The notes: a model not told the origin generated them from the letters alone. Positions 8,754 to 17,786 are shown, counted from the stretch's first letter. The stretch: 54,918 bases of DNA from Desulfovibrio sp. A2 (GCF_000226255.1 NZ_AGFG01000068.1:1-54918), one strand, 5' to 3'. Numbers and translations are program-made.

Positions 8754-10478
8754 ATGTCAATTGAACCCGCCGGAGCTCCCGTGACCTCTCCCGCCCTTGT
8801 ACGCCCCCGCTGGCGTTCCCTGCCCGGCAATCTCGCCGCCGCCCTGCTCAAGGGCGGGGTGGGGCAGTTGCACCTCGTCGGCATTGCCGAGATGGCCTTG
8901 GCGGCCATGAACACCCCGGAAGGCGCGGCGTATGGCGCTCCCGCGCTGTTCGCGCTGGGGGCCGACGCCCTGTGCGCCGCGTGGGAGGGCGACCTGCTGG
9001 ATGGCCGTACGGCCGGGCAACTGGCAGCGCTGCACAAGGCCCGGCCCTTCCTGCCCACGCCGGTGTTCCGGGTGGCGGAGCTGTTGTCCACCCTGGACGT
9101 GCCTCCGCCGGATGCCGAGGTGCGCCAGCTGGTGCAACTGCTCCAGCAGCGCGACGCGGACGCCACGTGCCGCCTGCTGGACCGCCAGCGCCGCGCCCAG
9201 CCGGGCAACACCTTCTGGCTGCGGCAGGCCCTGGTGGTGGGCATGACCGAGGCCCGCCACCAGTGGCTGGACGCCTGGCTGGCCGGGCTGCCTTCCGGCC
9301 TTCGGGATGGGGGGAACATTCCCGCGCCCGCGGTGTCCGCCCTGCGGGGCGACGTGGCCTTCGCGCGGGGGGACATGGCCGGTGCCGCCGCCCTGTACGC
9401 CGCCGCCAGCAAGGCCCTGCCGCTGCCCACGTGGCAGGCGCGGCACGCCGAGTGCCTGTATCGCGCGGGCGACCGGGAGGGAGCACTGGCTCTGTGGAGT
9501 GTGGCGACAGAAGCCCGGCCCTGGCAGATCAATCTTCTGCTGCGCCGCGACGACGTGGCAAAGGGCCGCGACCTGCCGGGCGATCTGCCCGCCGGGCGCG
9601 GCGCGGTGCTGTTCTACACCTGGAACAAGGCCGAATGCATCGACGAGGCGTTGGCCTCCGTGGCCGCGTCGGACCTCGGCGATGCCCGCGTGGTGGTGCT
9701 GGACAACGGCTGCACGGACGAAACCCCCGCCGTGCTGGCCCGTTGGGCGGAACGCGCACCCGGTCGTTTGGGCGAGCGGCTGCACACCGTCACCCTGCCG
9801 CTGAACATCGGCGCGCCCCCCGCCCGCAACTGGCTGTTGACTCTGCCGGAAGTGCGCGCCTGCGACTGGGTGGCCTTTCTGGACGACGACGCCACCGTGC
9901 CGCCCCACTGGTTGCGCCTGTTCGGCGCGTCCATGGCCGCGCACCCCGCCGCCAACGTCCACGGCTGCCGCGTGGTGGACTACTCGGTTCCCATGCTGCT
10001 CCAGTCCGTGGACCTGCATCTGGACCCCGGCGGCGACATGGCCGCCGCGCCCGAGAACGCCCCCGGCTACCGCCGCCGGTTTTCCGTCTCCGACCTGCAT
10101 CTGCAGGAACTGGACTTCGGCCAGTTTTCCTACCTGCGCCCGTGCGTGTCCGTCACCGGCTGCTGCCACCTGTTCCGCCGCGCCGTGTTCGACGCCGTGG
10201 GCCCCTTCGACCTGCGCTACGCCCCCAGCCAGTACGACGACCTGGAACACGACCTGCGCCGCAGCCTGCGCAACGACCTGCCCGTCTACCAGGGCCATCT
10301 GGCCGTGCGCCACATGAAGCGCACCGGCCGCGCCTCGTGGACCGACCCCGCCCAGTTCTCCAACGCCTGGGCCAACATGTACAAGCTCCAGTACCGCTAC
10401 GCCCGACCCGACTTCGATACCCTGCGCCAGCACGACCACGCCGCCCTGCTGGCCGATGTGGAGGCAAGAGGTTTTTGA
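8754..10478 (+). CDS. Two-part protein: N-terminal helical region plus family-2 glycosyltransferase domain (divergent paralogue)
   Basis: A 574-aa protein with the same architecture as the neighbour at 6817-8649. The first 280 residues are helical, with TPR-like stretches such as GDMAGAAALYAAASKALP. A GT-A domain follows: AVLFYTWNK, VLDNGCTDET, GAPPARNWLLTLPEVR, FLDDDATVPPHWL (DXD), SVTGCCHLF and GPFDLRYAPSQYDDLEHDLR. An alternative GTG start at 8781 has a better ribosome-binding site (GGAG, 5-nt spacing) and would give 565 aa; the two cannot be separated by eye. About 105 bp divide it from its divergent paralogue. Its 3' end carries hairpin element copy B. Confidence 0.78.
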   Translation: MSIEPAGAPVTSPALVRPRWRSLPGNLAAALLKGGVGQLHLVGIAEMALAAMNTPEGAAYGAPALFALGADALCAAWEGDLLDGRTAGQLAALHKARPFLPTPVFRVAELLSTLDVPPPDAEVRQLVQLLQQRDADATCRLLDRQRRAQPGNTFWLRQALVVGMTEARHQWLDAWLAGLPSGLRDGGNIPAPAVSALRGDVAFARGDMAGAAALYAAASKALPLPTWQARHAECLYRAGDREGALALWSVATEARPWQINLLLRRDDVAKGRDLPGDLPAGRGAVLFYTWNKAECIDEALASVAASDLGDARVVVLDNGCTDETPAVLARWAERAPGRLGERLHTVTLPLNIGAPPARNWLLTLPEVRACDWVAFLDDDATVPPHWLRLFGASMAAHPAANVHGCRVVDYSVPMLLQSVDLHLDPGGDMAAAPENAPGYRRRFSVSDLHLQELDFGQFSYLRPCVSVTGCCHLFRRAVFDAVGPFDLRYAPSQYDDLEHDLRRSLRNDLPVYQGHLAVRHMKRTGRASWTDPAQFSNAWANMYKLQYRYARPDFDTLRQHDHAALLADVEARGF

Positions 10479-10494
10479 GAAGAAAGAATGCGAA

Positions 10495-10630
10495 TCGGGG
10501 AGGGGAAGGAAACTTTTTGCGCTTTGCGGTCGCCATCCGTAAGGCTCGAAGACTCGCCTAACGGCTGCCGCAAAAAGTTTCCTTCCCCTCCCCGAACCCC
10601 ACCCCTTCCTTCCAAAACTTTCAATAGGGG
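10495..10630 (+). repeat. 3'-end hairpin element, long form, copy B
   Basis: Perfect 27-bp inverted arms at 10495-10521 and 10569-10595 flank a 47-nt core, 101 bp in total, exactly the dimensions of copy A. The core is the near-identical reverse complement of copy A's core, differing at about five positions around a small apical loop. The C-rich stretch and the tail CCAAAACTTTCAATAGGGG (10612-10630) follow. It begins 16 nt after the glycosyltransferase stop. Relative to the upstream gene, its orientation is the same as copy A's. Confidence 0.88.
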
Positions 10631-10730
10631 TGGAAGCAGATGGGCAGGTTGGGCACAGAGCCAAGAGGTCGTGCGTTAGTTTGCACCAATAGTTTATCCC
10701 TACAAATAAAAAATTTGCGGGGGATGGGGT

Positions 10731-10770
10731 TCGGGGAAGGGGGAGCTTTTCAAAGCTCCCCCTTCCCCGA
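10731..10770 (-). repeat. 3'-end hairpin element, short form, copy F (downstream of trmFO)
   Basis: Perfect 19-bp arms at 10731-10749 and 10752-10770 with a 2-nt loop. The outer part reads TCGGGGAAGG as in other copies; the inner part is GGGAGCTTT. It begins 21 nt after the trmFO stop on the minus strand. The stretch beyond it (10729-10709) reads CCCCATCCCCCGCAAATTTT, a diverged version of the usual tail. It faces copy B, so both convergent genes end in the same kind of element. Confidence 0.8.
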
Positions 10771-10791
10771 TTCGTCTTTGTTATTCTTGTT

Positions 10792-12129
10792 CTATTTCTC
10801 CAACCCCGGCACGCCTTCAAGCCAGGCGGCAAAGCTGGCACGGGCGCGTTCGGCGTAGAGGGCCTTGCGGTCGCGTTTGCGGGCGCGTTGGGTCAGTTCG
10901 GGCATGAGGCCGAAGTTGACGTTGGAGGGCTGGAAGTTCTTGGCGGGGGTGCGCAGGTGGTGGAGCAGCGCGCCGAGGGCGGTGTGCACTGGGGGCTGGG
11001 GCAGATCGCGGCCCAAGGCGCGGGCGGCCAGCAGCATGCCCAGCCACAGGCCGCAGGCGGCGGATTCCACGTAGCCTTCCACGCCGGTGATCTGCCCGGC
11101 CAGATGCACGTGGCGGTGGGGCCGCAGGGCCAGGTCGTCGGCAAGCACGAGGGGCGCGTTGACGTAGGTGTTGCGGTGCATGGAGCCGTGGCGCACGAAC
11201 TCGGCATTGGCGAGGCCCGGGATCATCCGGAACACGCGTTCCTGCTCACCGTACTTGAGCTTGGTCTGGCAGCCCACCAGATTGTAGGCAGTGCGGTTCA
11301 GGTTTTCGGCGCGCAGTTGCACGATGGCGTAGGGGCGCAGGCCGGTGCGCGGGTCGGTGAAACCCACGGGCTTGAACGGCCCGAAGACCAGGGTGCGTTC
11401 GCCGCGTTCGGCCAGGGCTTCGATGGGCATGCAGCCCTCGAAGTGGATTTCCTTCTCGAACTCGTGGGTGGGGGCCTTTTCGGCGGCCAGCAGGGCGGCG
11501 TGAAAGGCCTCGTACTCCTCGCGGTTCATGGGGCAGTTCAGGTAGTCGCCCTCGCCCTCGTCATAGCGCGAGCCCTGAAAGGCGATGGTGGTATCGATGG
11601 ATTCGGCGGCGATGATGGGCGCGATGGCGTCGTAGAAATACAGATGGTCCGACCCGACCACGGCGGCCAGCGATGCGGCAAGCGGCGCGCTGGCCAGGGG
11701 GCCCGCGGCCACCACGGCAACGTCGGCGGCGGCCAGTTCCGGCGCGTGGATGGAGGAAATTTCGCGGCGCACCACGGTGATGTTCGGTTCCGCCTCCATG
11801 GCCTCGGTCATGCGCCGGGCGAACAGTTCGCGGTCCACTGCCAGGGCCTTTCCGGCGGGCACGCGGGTGGCCTCGGCCACCTGCATGACCAGGCTGTCCA
11901 GTTCGCGCATTTCCTGCTTCAGCAGCCCGACGCCGGAAGCGATGTCGTCCGAGCGCAACGAATTGGAGCACACCAGCTCGGCAAGGTCTGGGCTGGTGTG
12001 GGCCGGGGAATAGGAGCCGGGCTTCATTTCGTACAGGGTGACGGCGACGCCCGCGCGGGCAAGCCTGCGGGCGCATTCGCAGCCCGCGAGGCCTCCACCG
12101 GCGATGGCGGCGGTGACGAGTGCGGTCAA
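10792..12129 (-). CDS. trmFO: Methylenetetrahydrofolate-tRNA-(uracil-54-C5)-methyltransferase TrmFO
   Basis: A 445-aa FAD and folate enzyme that makes ribothymidine at position 54 of tRNA. The FAD-binding GGGLAGCECARRLA is near the N-terminus, and other family blocks are visible: EMKPGSYSPAH, ELVCSNSLRS, LNCPMNREEYEAF, FEGCMPIEALAERG, GPFKPVGF, MHRNTYVNAP, GQITGVEGYVES and PSNVNFGLMP. The start is TTG at 12129, preceded by GGAGG with 6-nt spacing; no ATG or GTG fits, and a longer extension adds a Pro/Arg-rich stretch foreign to the family. Stop is followed by hairpin element copy F. Confidence 0.93.
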   Translation of the reverse strand: MTALVTAAIAGGGLAGCECARRLARAGVAVTLYEMKPGSYSPAHTSPDLAELVCSNSLRSDDIASGVGLLKQEMRELDSLVMQVAEATRVPAGKALAVDRELFARRMTEAMEAEPNITVVRREISSIHAPELAAADVAVVAAGPLASAPLAASLAAVVGSDHLYFYDAIAPIIAAESIDTTIAFQGSRYDEGEGDYLNCPMNREEYEAFHAALLAAEKAPTHEFEKEIHFEGCMPIEALAERGERTLVFGPFKPVGFTDPRTGLRPYAIVQLRAENLNRTAYNLVGCQTKLKYGEQERVFRMIPGLANAEFVRHGSMHRNTYVNAPLVLADDLALRPHRHVHLAGQITGVEGYVESAACGLWLGMLLAARALGRDLPQPPVHTALGALLHHLRTPAKNFQPSNVNFGLMPELTQRARKRDRKALYAERARASFAAWLEGVPGLEK

Positions 12130-12261
12130 GATGTCCTCCGGAACGGCTGGCGGATGGGATGAAAACGGCCGGTCGCGCGGCGGGCGCGGCGGCCTGCGGG
12201 TGAGGTAGGGCATTTCAGCCCGGCAGGCAAGGGAGGACCGGCGGCAGGGCGTCGGCGAAGG

Positions 12262-13221
12262 CTAGCGCGTATCGGGCTGCGGCATGGCGCACTGGCTGGC
12301 GATCTCGCCGTACAGCTCGTCCAGCCTGCCCGAGTTGCGCAGTTTTTCCAGCCCGGCGTCGAAGGCCTGGCGCAGCTGGCCGTTGCCCTGATGCCAGCGG
12401 GAAAAGCACAGGTGCAGGGTGGGTTCGCCCAGCGGCGGGGCAAATTCGGCAAGGGGCAGGGGCGCAAGGCCCGGCGTGCTGCGCAAGATGTGCCCGACCA
12501 TGCAGCGGTCCGCCGCGAAGGCGTCGATGCGGCCCGCGAACAGCTTGCGCAGGTTGGAGACGTCGTCGTTGGCCTGCTCCTTGGTCAAAAAGTCCGCCGC
12601 GTCGAATGCGTCGGTGTGCCCGTACCCCCGGGTCACGCCTATGCGCAGCCCGGCAAGTTCGCGCAGGTCTTTCCAGCGGCGTCCCCGCCCCGGCATGGCG
12701 AGCAGCACCAACGGCCCGCCCGGAAAGGGGGCGGAGAACACGCAGTCCTTGTCGCGCGCCGCATTGCGGTAGACCGGCGCGGCCACCATGATTTCTCCGG
12801 AGCGCAGCAGCGTCACGGCGCGGGCCCAGGGCATGAAGTCGAAGCGCACCGACAGGCCCGAGGCCGCCAGCGCCTCGCGGATGACCTTGGCCACGTAGCC
12901 GTTGTCGGGCAGGTCCGTGCCGATGTACGGGGGCCACTCCAGCGTGGCGATGACCAGCGAGTTTCTCTGGGGGGATGCGCCGCCGCCCGGTGCGCCTGAT
13001 GCGCTTGGTCCGGCTGATGCGCCTGGTCCGGTTGATGCGCCCGGCTTGGCCAGAGCACCCGGCTCGCCAGCACCCGCGAGGGGCTCTTCCGCCTGCGCGG
13101 CATCCGGCCCGGTGCAGGCGGCCACGGCGCACAGCAAGACGAGGAAGACGCGCAGGGCCTTCCGGACAGCTTGCGCCCCCCGGTGCGGGGCGCCGCAGGG
13201 GTGCCCCGGATTGGTCTGCAT
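12262..13221 (-). CDS. Periplasmic solute-binding protein, family 3 (amino-acid type), probable lipoprotein
   Basis: A 319-aa exported protein. A positively charged start, hydrophobic core (FLVLLCAVAAC) and a lipobox-like VAAC suggest lipid anchoring; an alternative cleavage is AQA|EE. A low-complexity Gly/Ala/Pro/Ser linker at residues about 47-85, encoded by short direct repeats, leads to the binding domain (LVIATLEWPPYIG ... GYVAKVIREALAASG). No permease or ATPase adjoins, so it may serve as an orphan binding protein or sensor. AGGAG precedes the start. It lies 132 bp upstream of trmFO and 13 bp after glycogen phosphorylase, so it may share that gene's transcript. Confidence 0.78.
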   Translation of the reverse strand: MQTNPGHPCGAPHRGAQAVRKALRVFLVLLCAVAACTGPDAAQAEEPLAGAGEPGALAKPGASTGPGASAGPSASGAPGGGASPQRNSLVIATLEWPPYIGTDLPDNGYVAKVIREALAASGLSVRFDFMPWARAVTLLRSGEIMVAAPVYRNAARDKDCVFSAPFPGGPLVLLAMPGRGRRWKDLRELAGLRIGVTRGYGHTDAFDAADFLTKEQANDDVSNLRKLFAGRIDAFAADRCMVGHILRSTPGLAPLPLAEFAPPLGEPTLHLCFSRWHQGNGQLRQAFDAGLEKLRNSGRLDELYGEIASQCAMPQPDTR

Positions 13222-13234
13222 GTTCCGGACTCTC

Positions 13235-15805
13235 CTAGGCGGGCGAAGCCCAGCGGATCAGCCCCAGGGAGTGCGGGTCGGCCAGCAGCGGGTGCACCGG
13301 GGCGGCCCGCACGGTGAAGCCGAAGCGCCCGGCCTCCGCCGGGCGGGTGCTGCCGCTGAATAGTTGCCAGCCGTCGCGCCGTTCGCCTTCGGGAGCCATG
13401 ACCGTAAGCTGGCGCTGGGCGAAGGAACCGTCCTGCGCCAGCGGCCCGGCGTACAGCTGGACGAGCACGTGCTCGGCCGCGATGTCATCGAGGTACAGTT
13501 CCGCCTCCACCCGCAGCGAATCGCCCACGTGCAGGGTGTCCTCCACCCGGCTGTGCACGTTGCGGATCTGCACGGCGCTCCACTTGGTCATCATCTCCAT
13601 GCGCCAGTCGGACAGTTCGCGCGCCGGGGTGAAGCCGTCGCGCGCGAGGCGCATGTAGTAGCCGTGGGCCGGGGAATAGGCCGTGCCCAGGTAGTCCAGC
13701 ACCATGCGGTGCGAGTTGTAGCGGGGGGCCAGTTCCTTCAGCGCGGCCTTCATGCGGCGTATCCACGAGCGGGGCAGCCCGCCCCGTCCGCGATCGTAGA
13801 ACTCGGGAATGATGTCGTTTTCCAGGATGTTGTAGAGCGTCTGCATCTCCACGAAGTCCTGGTAGTCCGGATCGTCGTATTCCTCGCCCTTGCCGATGGC
13901 CCAGCCCAGGCTGTTGTCCGGGCGGTAGGCCTCGTCCCACCAGCCGTCCAGCGTGGAGAACTGCACCACGCCATTGAGCATGGCCTTCATGCCGCTGGTG
14001 CCGCATGCCTCCAGCGGGCGGCGCGGGTTGTTCAGCCACACGTCGCAGCCGGAAATCAGGTACGAGGCCACCTCCATGTCGTAGTCCTCGATGAAGACCA
14101 CGCTCATGTACGCCTCGCGCGAGCGGCTGAAGGCTATCAGGTCCTTGATCAGCTGCTTGCCTTCCTGGTCCTGCGGGTGCGCCTTGCCAGCGATGATGAA
14201 CTGCACCGGTCGTTCGCGGTCGGCCAGCAGGCGTTGCAGCCGTTCGCGGTCCTGCAGCAGCAGGTTGGCGCGCTTGTAGGTGGCGAAGCGCCGGGCGAAG
14301 CCGATGGTCAGGGCCTCCGGATTCAGCATTTCCTCGGCCATCTGGATGTCTTGCCGCCGTGCGCCCTGCGCCGCCAGCTGGCGGCGCAGCCGTTCGCGCA
14401 CGAAGTCCACCAGCCGGGCGCGCAGCCGTTCGTGGGTGCGCCAGAACTCGGCGTCGGAAATGGTGTCCACCTGGCTCCACGCGCGGGCGCAGTCCGGGTC
14501 TTCGCGCCAGTTGGAGCCAAGGTAGCGGTCGTACAGCATGCCGATGTCCTGGGCCACCCAGGTGGGAGCGTGCACCCCGTTGGTCAGCGCGCCGATGGGC
14601 ACGTCCTCCATAGGGAACTGGTGCCACACCTGCTTCCACATGTTGCGCGAGACGCGGCCGTGCAGGGTGGACACCCCGTTGTTGGAGCGCGACAGGCGCA
14701 GGGCCAGCACGGTCATGCAGAAGGGTTCGGCGTCGTCGTGCGGGGCCTCGCGCCCAAGGGCCATGAACACCTTGAAGGCCAGGCCCATGTCGCGGGCGTA
14801 GGATTCGAAGTAGCGGTGCATGAGGTCGGGCGCGAAGCGGTCGTTGCCCGCGGGCACCGGGGTGTGCGTGGTGAAGATGGAGCCGGAGGCGGCAACCTCG
14901 GTGGCGGCCTCGAACGACATGCCGTGCTCCTTCATGAACACCCGCACCCGCTCAAGCCCCGCGAAGGCCGAATGGCCCTCGTTCATGTGGATGACCTTGG
15001 GGTCTATGCCCAGCACCTTCAGCGCCTTGATGCCGCCGATGCCCAGCAGGATTTCCTGCCACAGGCGCATCTCGATGTTGCCGCCGTACAGCCGCTCGGT
15101 GATCTGGCGGAAGTCGGGCGGGTTCTCCGGCAGGTTGGTGTCCAGCAGGTACAGGGTCACCCGGCCCACGGCCACCTGCCAGATGCGCGCCGCAAGGGGG
15201 CGGTCGCCCACGTCCAGGCGCACCACGGCGGGCTGGCCGTCGGGGGTCAGGGCCGGGCGCATGGGCATCTGCTCGAAGTCGTAGACGGGGTAGCGTTCCT
15301 GCTGCCAGCCGTCCGGCGTCATGTACTGGCGGAAATACCCCTGCTGGTAGGCGATGCCGACGCCCACCAGCGGCACGTTGAGGTCGCTGGCGGATTTCAG
15401 GTGGTCGCCCGCCAGGATGCCGAGCCCCCCGGAATAGATGGGCAGGCACAGCGCCAGGCCGAATTCCAGGCTGAAGTAGGCCACGGCGGGCGTGCCCTGG
15501 GCCACCCCGTCGAACCTGTGCGGCGAAGGGCTGTCCACGTACTGGCGCAGTTGCTGCACCGCATCGGCCAGCCGCGCCTTGAAGAACGTGTCGCGCGAAA
15601 GTTCCTCCAGCGTGCGCTGGGGCACGTGGTTCAGGAACCATACCGGGTTGCGGTAGCTTTCCTGCCACAGCCGCTGGTCCATCTGCGAGAAGATGGTCTC
15701 GATGTCGCTGTTCCACGAGAACCAGAGATTGTAGGCCAGTTCCCACAGTCCTTCGAGCCCTTCGGGCAGCTTGGGGATGACGCTGAAGACCTTGAGCGGC
15801 TGCAT
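13235..15805 (-). CDS. glgP: Alpha-glucan (glycogen) phosphorylase, DUF3417-containing type
   Basis: An 856-aa enzyme that releases glucose-1-phosphate from glycogen using phosphate and pyridoxal phosphate. Residues about 1-120 form the N-terminal DUF3417-like region (ELAYNLWFSWN). The glycosyltransferase-35 core shows YFSLEFGL, SGGLGILAGDHLKSASDLN, HMNEGHSAF, NGVHAPTW and FARRFATYKR. The cofactor lysine lies in EACGTSGMKAMLNG at about residue 600. This matches the bacterial/archaeal short phosphorylase group, not the E. coli GlgP type. GGAGG lies 9 nt upstream of the start. The UDPGP-family gene at 41.7 kb would work on the same glucose-1-phosphate pool. Confidence 0.9.
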   Translation of the reverse strand: MQPLKVFSVIPKLPEGLEGLWELAYNLWFSWNSDIETIFSQMDQRLWQESYRNPVWFLNHVPQRTLEELSRDTFFKARLADAVQQLRQYVDSPSPHRFDGVAQGTPAVAYFSLEFGLALCLPIYSGGLGILAGDHLKSASDLNVPLVGVGIAYQQGYFRQYMTPDGWQQERYPVYDFEQMPMRPALTPDGQPAVVRLDVGDRPLAARIWQVAVGRVTLYLLDTNLPENPPDFRQITERLYGGNIEMRLWQEILLGIGGIKALKVLGIDPKVIHMNEGHSAFAGLERVRVFMKEHGMSFEAATEVAASGSIFTTHTPVPAGNDRFAPDLMHRYFESYARDMGLAFKVFMALGREAPHDDAEPFCMTVLALRLSRSNNGVSTLHGRVSRNMWKQVWHQFPMEDVPIGALTNGVHAPTWVAQDIGMLYDRYLGSNWREDPDCARAWSQVDTISDAEFWRTHERLRARLVDFVRERLRRQLAAQGARRQDIQMAEEMLNPEALTIGFARRFATYKRANLLLQDRERLQRLLADRERPVQFIIAGKAHPQDQEGKQLIKDLIAFSRSREAYMSVVFIEDYDMEVASYLISGCDVWLNNPRRPLEACGTSGMKAMLNGVVQFSTLDGWWDEAYRPDNSLGWAIGKGEEYDDPDYQDFVEMQTLYNILENDIIPEFYDRGRGGLPRSWIRRMKAALKELAPRYNSHRMVLDYLGTAYSPAHGYYMRLARDGFTPARELSDWRMEMMTKWSAVQIRNVHSRVEDTLHVGDSLRVEAELYLDDIAAEHVLVQLYAGPLAQDGSFAQRQLTVMAPEGERRDGWQLFSGSTRPAEAGRFGFTVRAAPVHPLLADPHSLGLIRWASPA

Positions 15806-15942
15806 GCTGCGTACCTCCGGGGGATGCGGCGTCGGCGTGCTTTTGACTTGCCAGCGAGAGTGGCATAGGAACAGACGGTCCGGCGGACCCCACGTTCATG
15901 AGGCCTGCGGATATGATGGTATTCTTTCACAGGAGCTTTTTC

Positions 15943-16452
15943 GTGACAAGTGCAAGCAGCGTTAGAGAGGGTACTCCGTCGTTGCGCGTGCGGGTGCGCT
16001 ACCTGCGCGACGCGCGCGAACTGTACGCTCTCGGCGATGGCCCCGGCGGCCTCGCACCGGCCACGCCGCTTGCGGCGGGCATGGATTTGCGCGCCTGCAT
16101 GGACGCGGAAGAGGCGGTCCTGCCCGCCGGGTCGCGGCTGGCCATCCCCGCCGGGGTGGCCGTGGAGCCGCTTGCGCCCGGCGCGGCCGGGTTCGTGTAT
16201 TCGCGCAGCGGGCTTGGGGCGCGCATGGGGCTTACCGTCAGCCAGGGGGTCGGCGTCATCGACCCCGACTATCGCGGCGAGATCGTGGTCTCGCTGCTGA
16301 ACACCTCTGGCGAGGAACGACGAATTCGCCGTGGCGAGCGCATTGCGCAGCTAGTGTTCCAGCCGTATTTCCACGCCCTTGTCGAAGAGGCCGATGCCCT
16401 CGGCGAGACGGCGCGCGGCGTGGGTGGTTTTGGCCATACCGGCAGTCTTTAA
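15943..16452 (+). CDS. dut: Deoxyuridine 5'-triphosphate nucleotidohydrolase (dUTPase)
   Basis: A 169-aa homotrimeric dUTPase that cleaves dUTP to dUMP and pyrophosphate, keeping uracil out of DNA. The five family motifs are visible: AAGMDLRA (1), SRSGLG (2), GVGVIDPDYRGEI (3), RIRRGERIAQLVF (4) and ARGVGGFGHTG (5, P-loop-like). The start was set at GTG 15943 because AGGAG lies at suitable distance; ATG codons at 15898, 15913 and 15916 would add a hydrophobic stretch not seen in the family. It is divergent from glycogen phosphorylase and 75 bp upstream of argD. Confidence 0.9.
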   Translation: MTSASSVREGTPSLRVRVRYLRDARELYALGDGPGGLAPATPLAAGMDLRACMDAEEAVLPAGSRLAIPAGVAVEPLAPGAAGFVYSRSGLGARMGLTVSQGVGVIDPDYRGEIVVSLLNTSGEERRIRRGERIAQLVFQPYFHALVEEADALGETARGVGGFGHTGSL

Positions 16453-16527
16453 GGGATACCCGGCGCTTTTGCCGGGCTGCCGCCCCCGCCGCATCCGATA
16501 CTTCTTCCCATTCTCCGGAGACACGCC

Positions 16528-17736
16528 ATGAGCGAACGGTTCGAGGCGCTGAAAGCGCGCGAGGAATCTCTGTTGTGCCGCACCTACGGCCGGTACCCCA
16601 TTTCCGTGGTCAAGGGCAGCGGTTCGCGCCTGTGGGACGTTGACGGCCGCGAATACGTGGACCTTTTGTCCGGCATCGCCGTGACCTCGCTGGGCCACTG
16701 TAACGAGGAACTGGCCGAGGTGGCCGCCGCCCAGGCCCGCAAGCTGGTGCACGTGAGCAACCTCTTCTATCAGGAAGAGCAGCTGGACCTGGCGGAAAAG
16801 CTGCTGTCCACCAGCCACTGCACCAAGGCGTTCTTCTGCAATTCCGGCGCGGAGGCCAACGAGGCGGCCATCAAGCTGGCCCGGCGCTACATGCAGCGCG
16901 TGCAGGGGCGCGAGGCGTACGAGATCATCACCCTTTCCGGGGCCTTTCACGGGCGCACCCTGGCCACGGTGGCCGCCACCGGGCAGGCCAGGTTCCAGGA
17001 TGGCTTTCATCCCATGCCGGAAGGCTTCCGGCAGGTGCCCCCGGGCGACATCGAGGCCCTGCGCGCCGCCATCGGCTCGAAGACGGCCGGCGTGCTGGTG
17101 GAGGTGGTGCAGGGCGAGGGCGGCGTGTGCCCGCTTGACCCGGACTACGCCCGCGCCGTGCAGGCCCTGTGCCGCGAGAAGGGCGTGCTGTTCATGACCG
17201 ACGAGATCCAGGCGGGCATGTGCCGCACCGGCCGGTTCTGGTCCTTTCAGAACTACGGGCTGGAACCGGACATCGTCAGCTGCGCCAAGGCCCTGGCCAA
17301 CGGCCTGCCCATGGGGGCCATGATGACCACCGACGAGGTGGCCAGGGGCTTCGTGGCGGGCAGCCACGCCACCACCTTCGGGGCGGGGGCGCTGGTTTCC
17401 GCCGTGGCGGCCAAGACCGTGGAGATCATGCTGCGCGACGACCTGGCCGGGCGGGCCGCCATGGAAGGTTCGCGGATCATGGACCGCTTCCGGGCCATGG
17501 GCGAAAAGCTGCCCGGCACCATCGACCACGTGCGGGGCCTGGGCCTGATGATCGGCGTGGTGCTTGCCTTCCCCGGCAAGGAGGTGTGGCAGGCGCTCAT
17601 CGACCGGGGCTTCATCTGCAACCTGACGCAGGACTGCGTGCTGCGCCTGCTGCCCGCGCTGACCATCCCCCGCGCCGACCTCGACGCCTTCGCCGACACG
17701 CTGGAGGACATCCTGCGCGCGCGCAAGCCTGCGTAG
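16528..17736 (+). CDS. argD: Acetylornithine aminotransferase
   Basis: A 402-aa class III pyridoxal-phosphate aminotransferase. ArgD converts N-acetylglutamate semialdehyde and glutamate to N-acetylornithine in arginine synthesis and often also serves lysine synthesis. Visible are FFCNSGAEANEAAIKLAR, the cofactor-stacking segment SGAFHGRT, LMTDEIQAGMCRTG style DEIQ, and the Schiff-base lysine in SCAKALANGLPMGA (about residue 255). GGAG precedes the ATG. Downstream is a strong terminator. Other class III transaminases cannot be fully excluded, but length and motifs favour ArgD. Confidence 0.9.
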   Translation: MSERFEALKAREESLLCRTYGRYPISVVKGSGSRLWDVDGREYVDLLSGIAVTSLGHCNEELAEVAAAQARKLVHVSNLFYQEEQLDLAEKLLSTSHCTKAFFCNSGAEANEAAIKLARRYMQRVQGREAYEIITLSGAFHGRTLATVAATGQARFQDGFHPMPEGFRQVPPGDIEALRAAIGSKTAGVLVEVVQGEGGVCPLDPDYARAVQALCREKGVLFMTDEIQAGMCRTGRFWSFQNYGLEPDIVSCAKALANGLPMGAMMTTDEVARGFVAGSHATTFGAGALVSAVAAKTVEIMLRDDLAGRAAMEGSRIMDRFRAMGEKLPGTIDHVRGLGLMIGVVLAFPGKEVWQALIDRGFICNLTQDCVLRLLPALTIPRADLDAFADTLEDILRARKPA

Positions 17737-17786
17737 CCAAGCGACGCGAGGAAAGGGGCGGCTCTTCCTGTTCCATACGACACAGC

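Noticed and set aside
12970..13080. Tandem repeat in the solute-binding protein gene as a mobile or regulatory repeat
   Set aside because: It codes in frame for a Gly/Ala/Pro/Ser linker between the lipobox and binding domain, a common slippage product.
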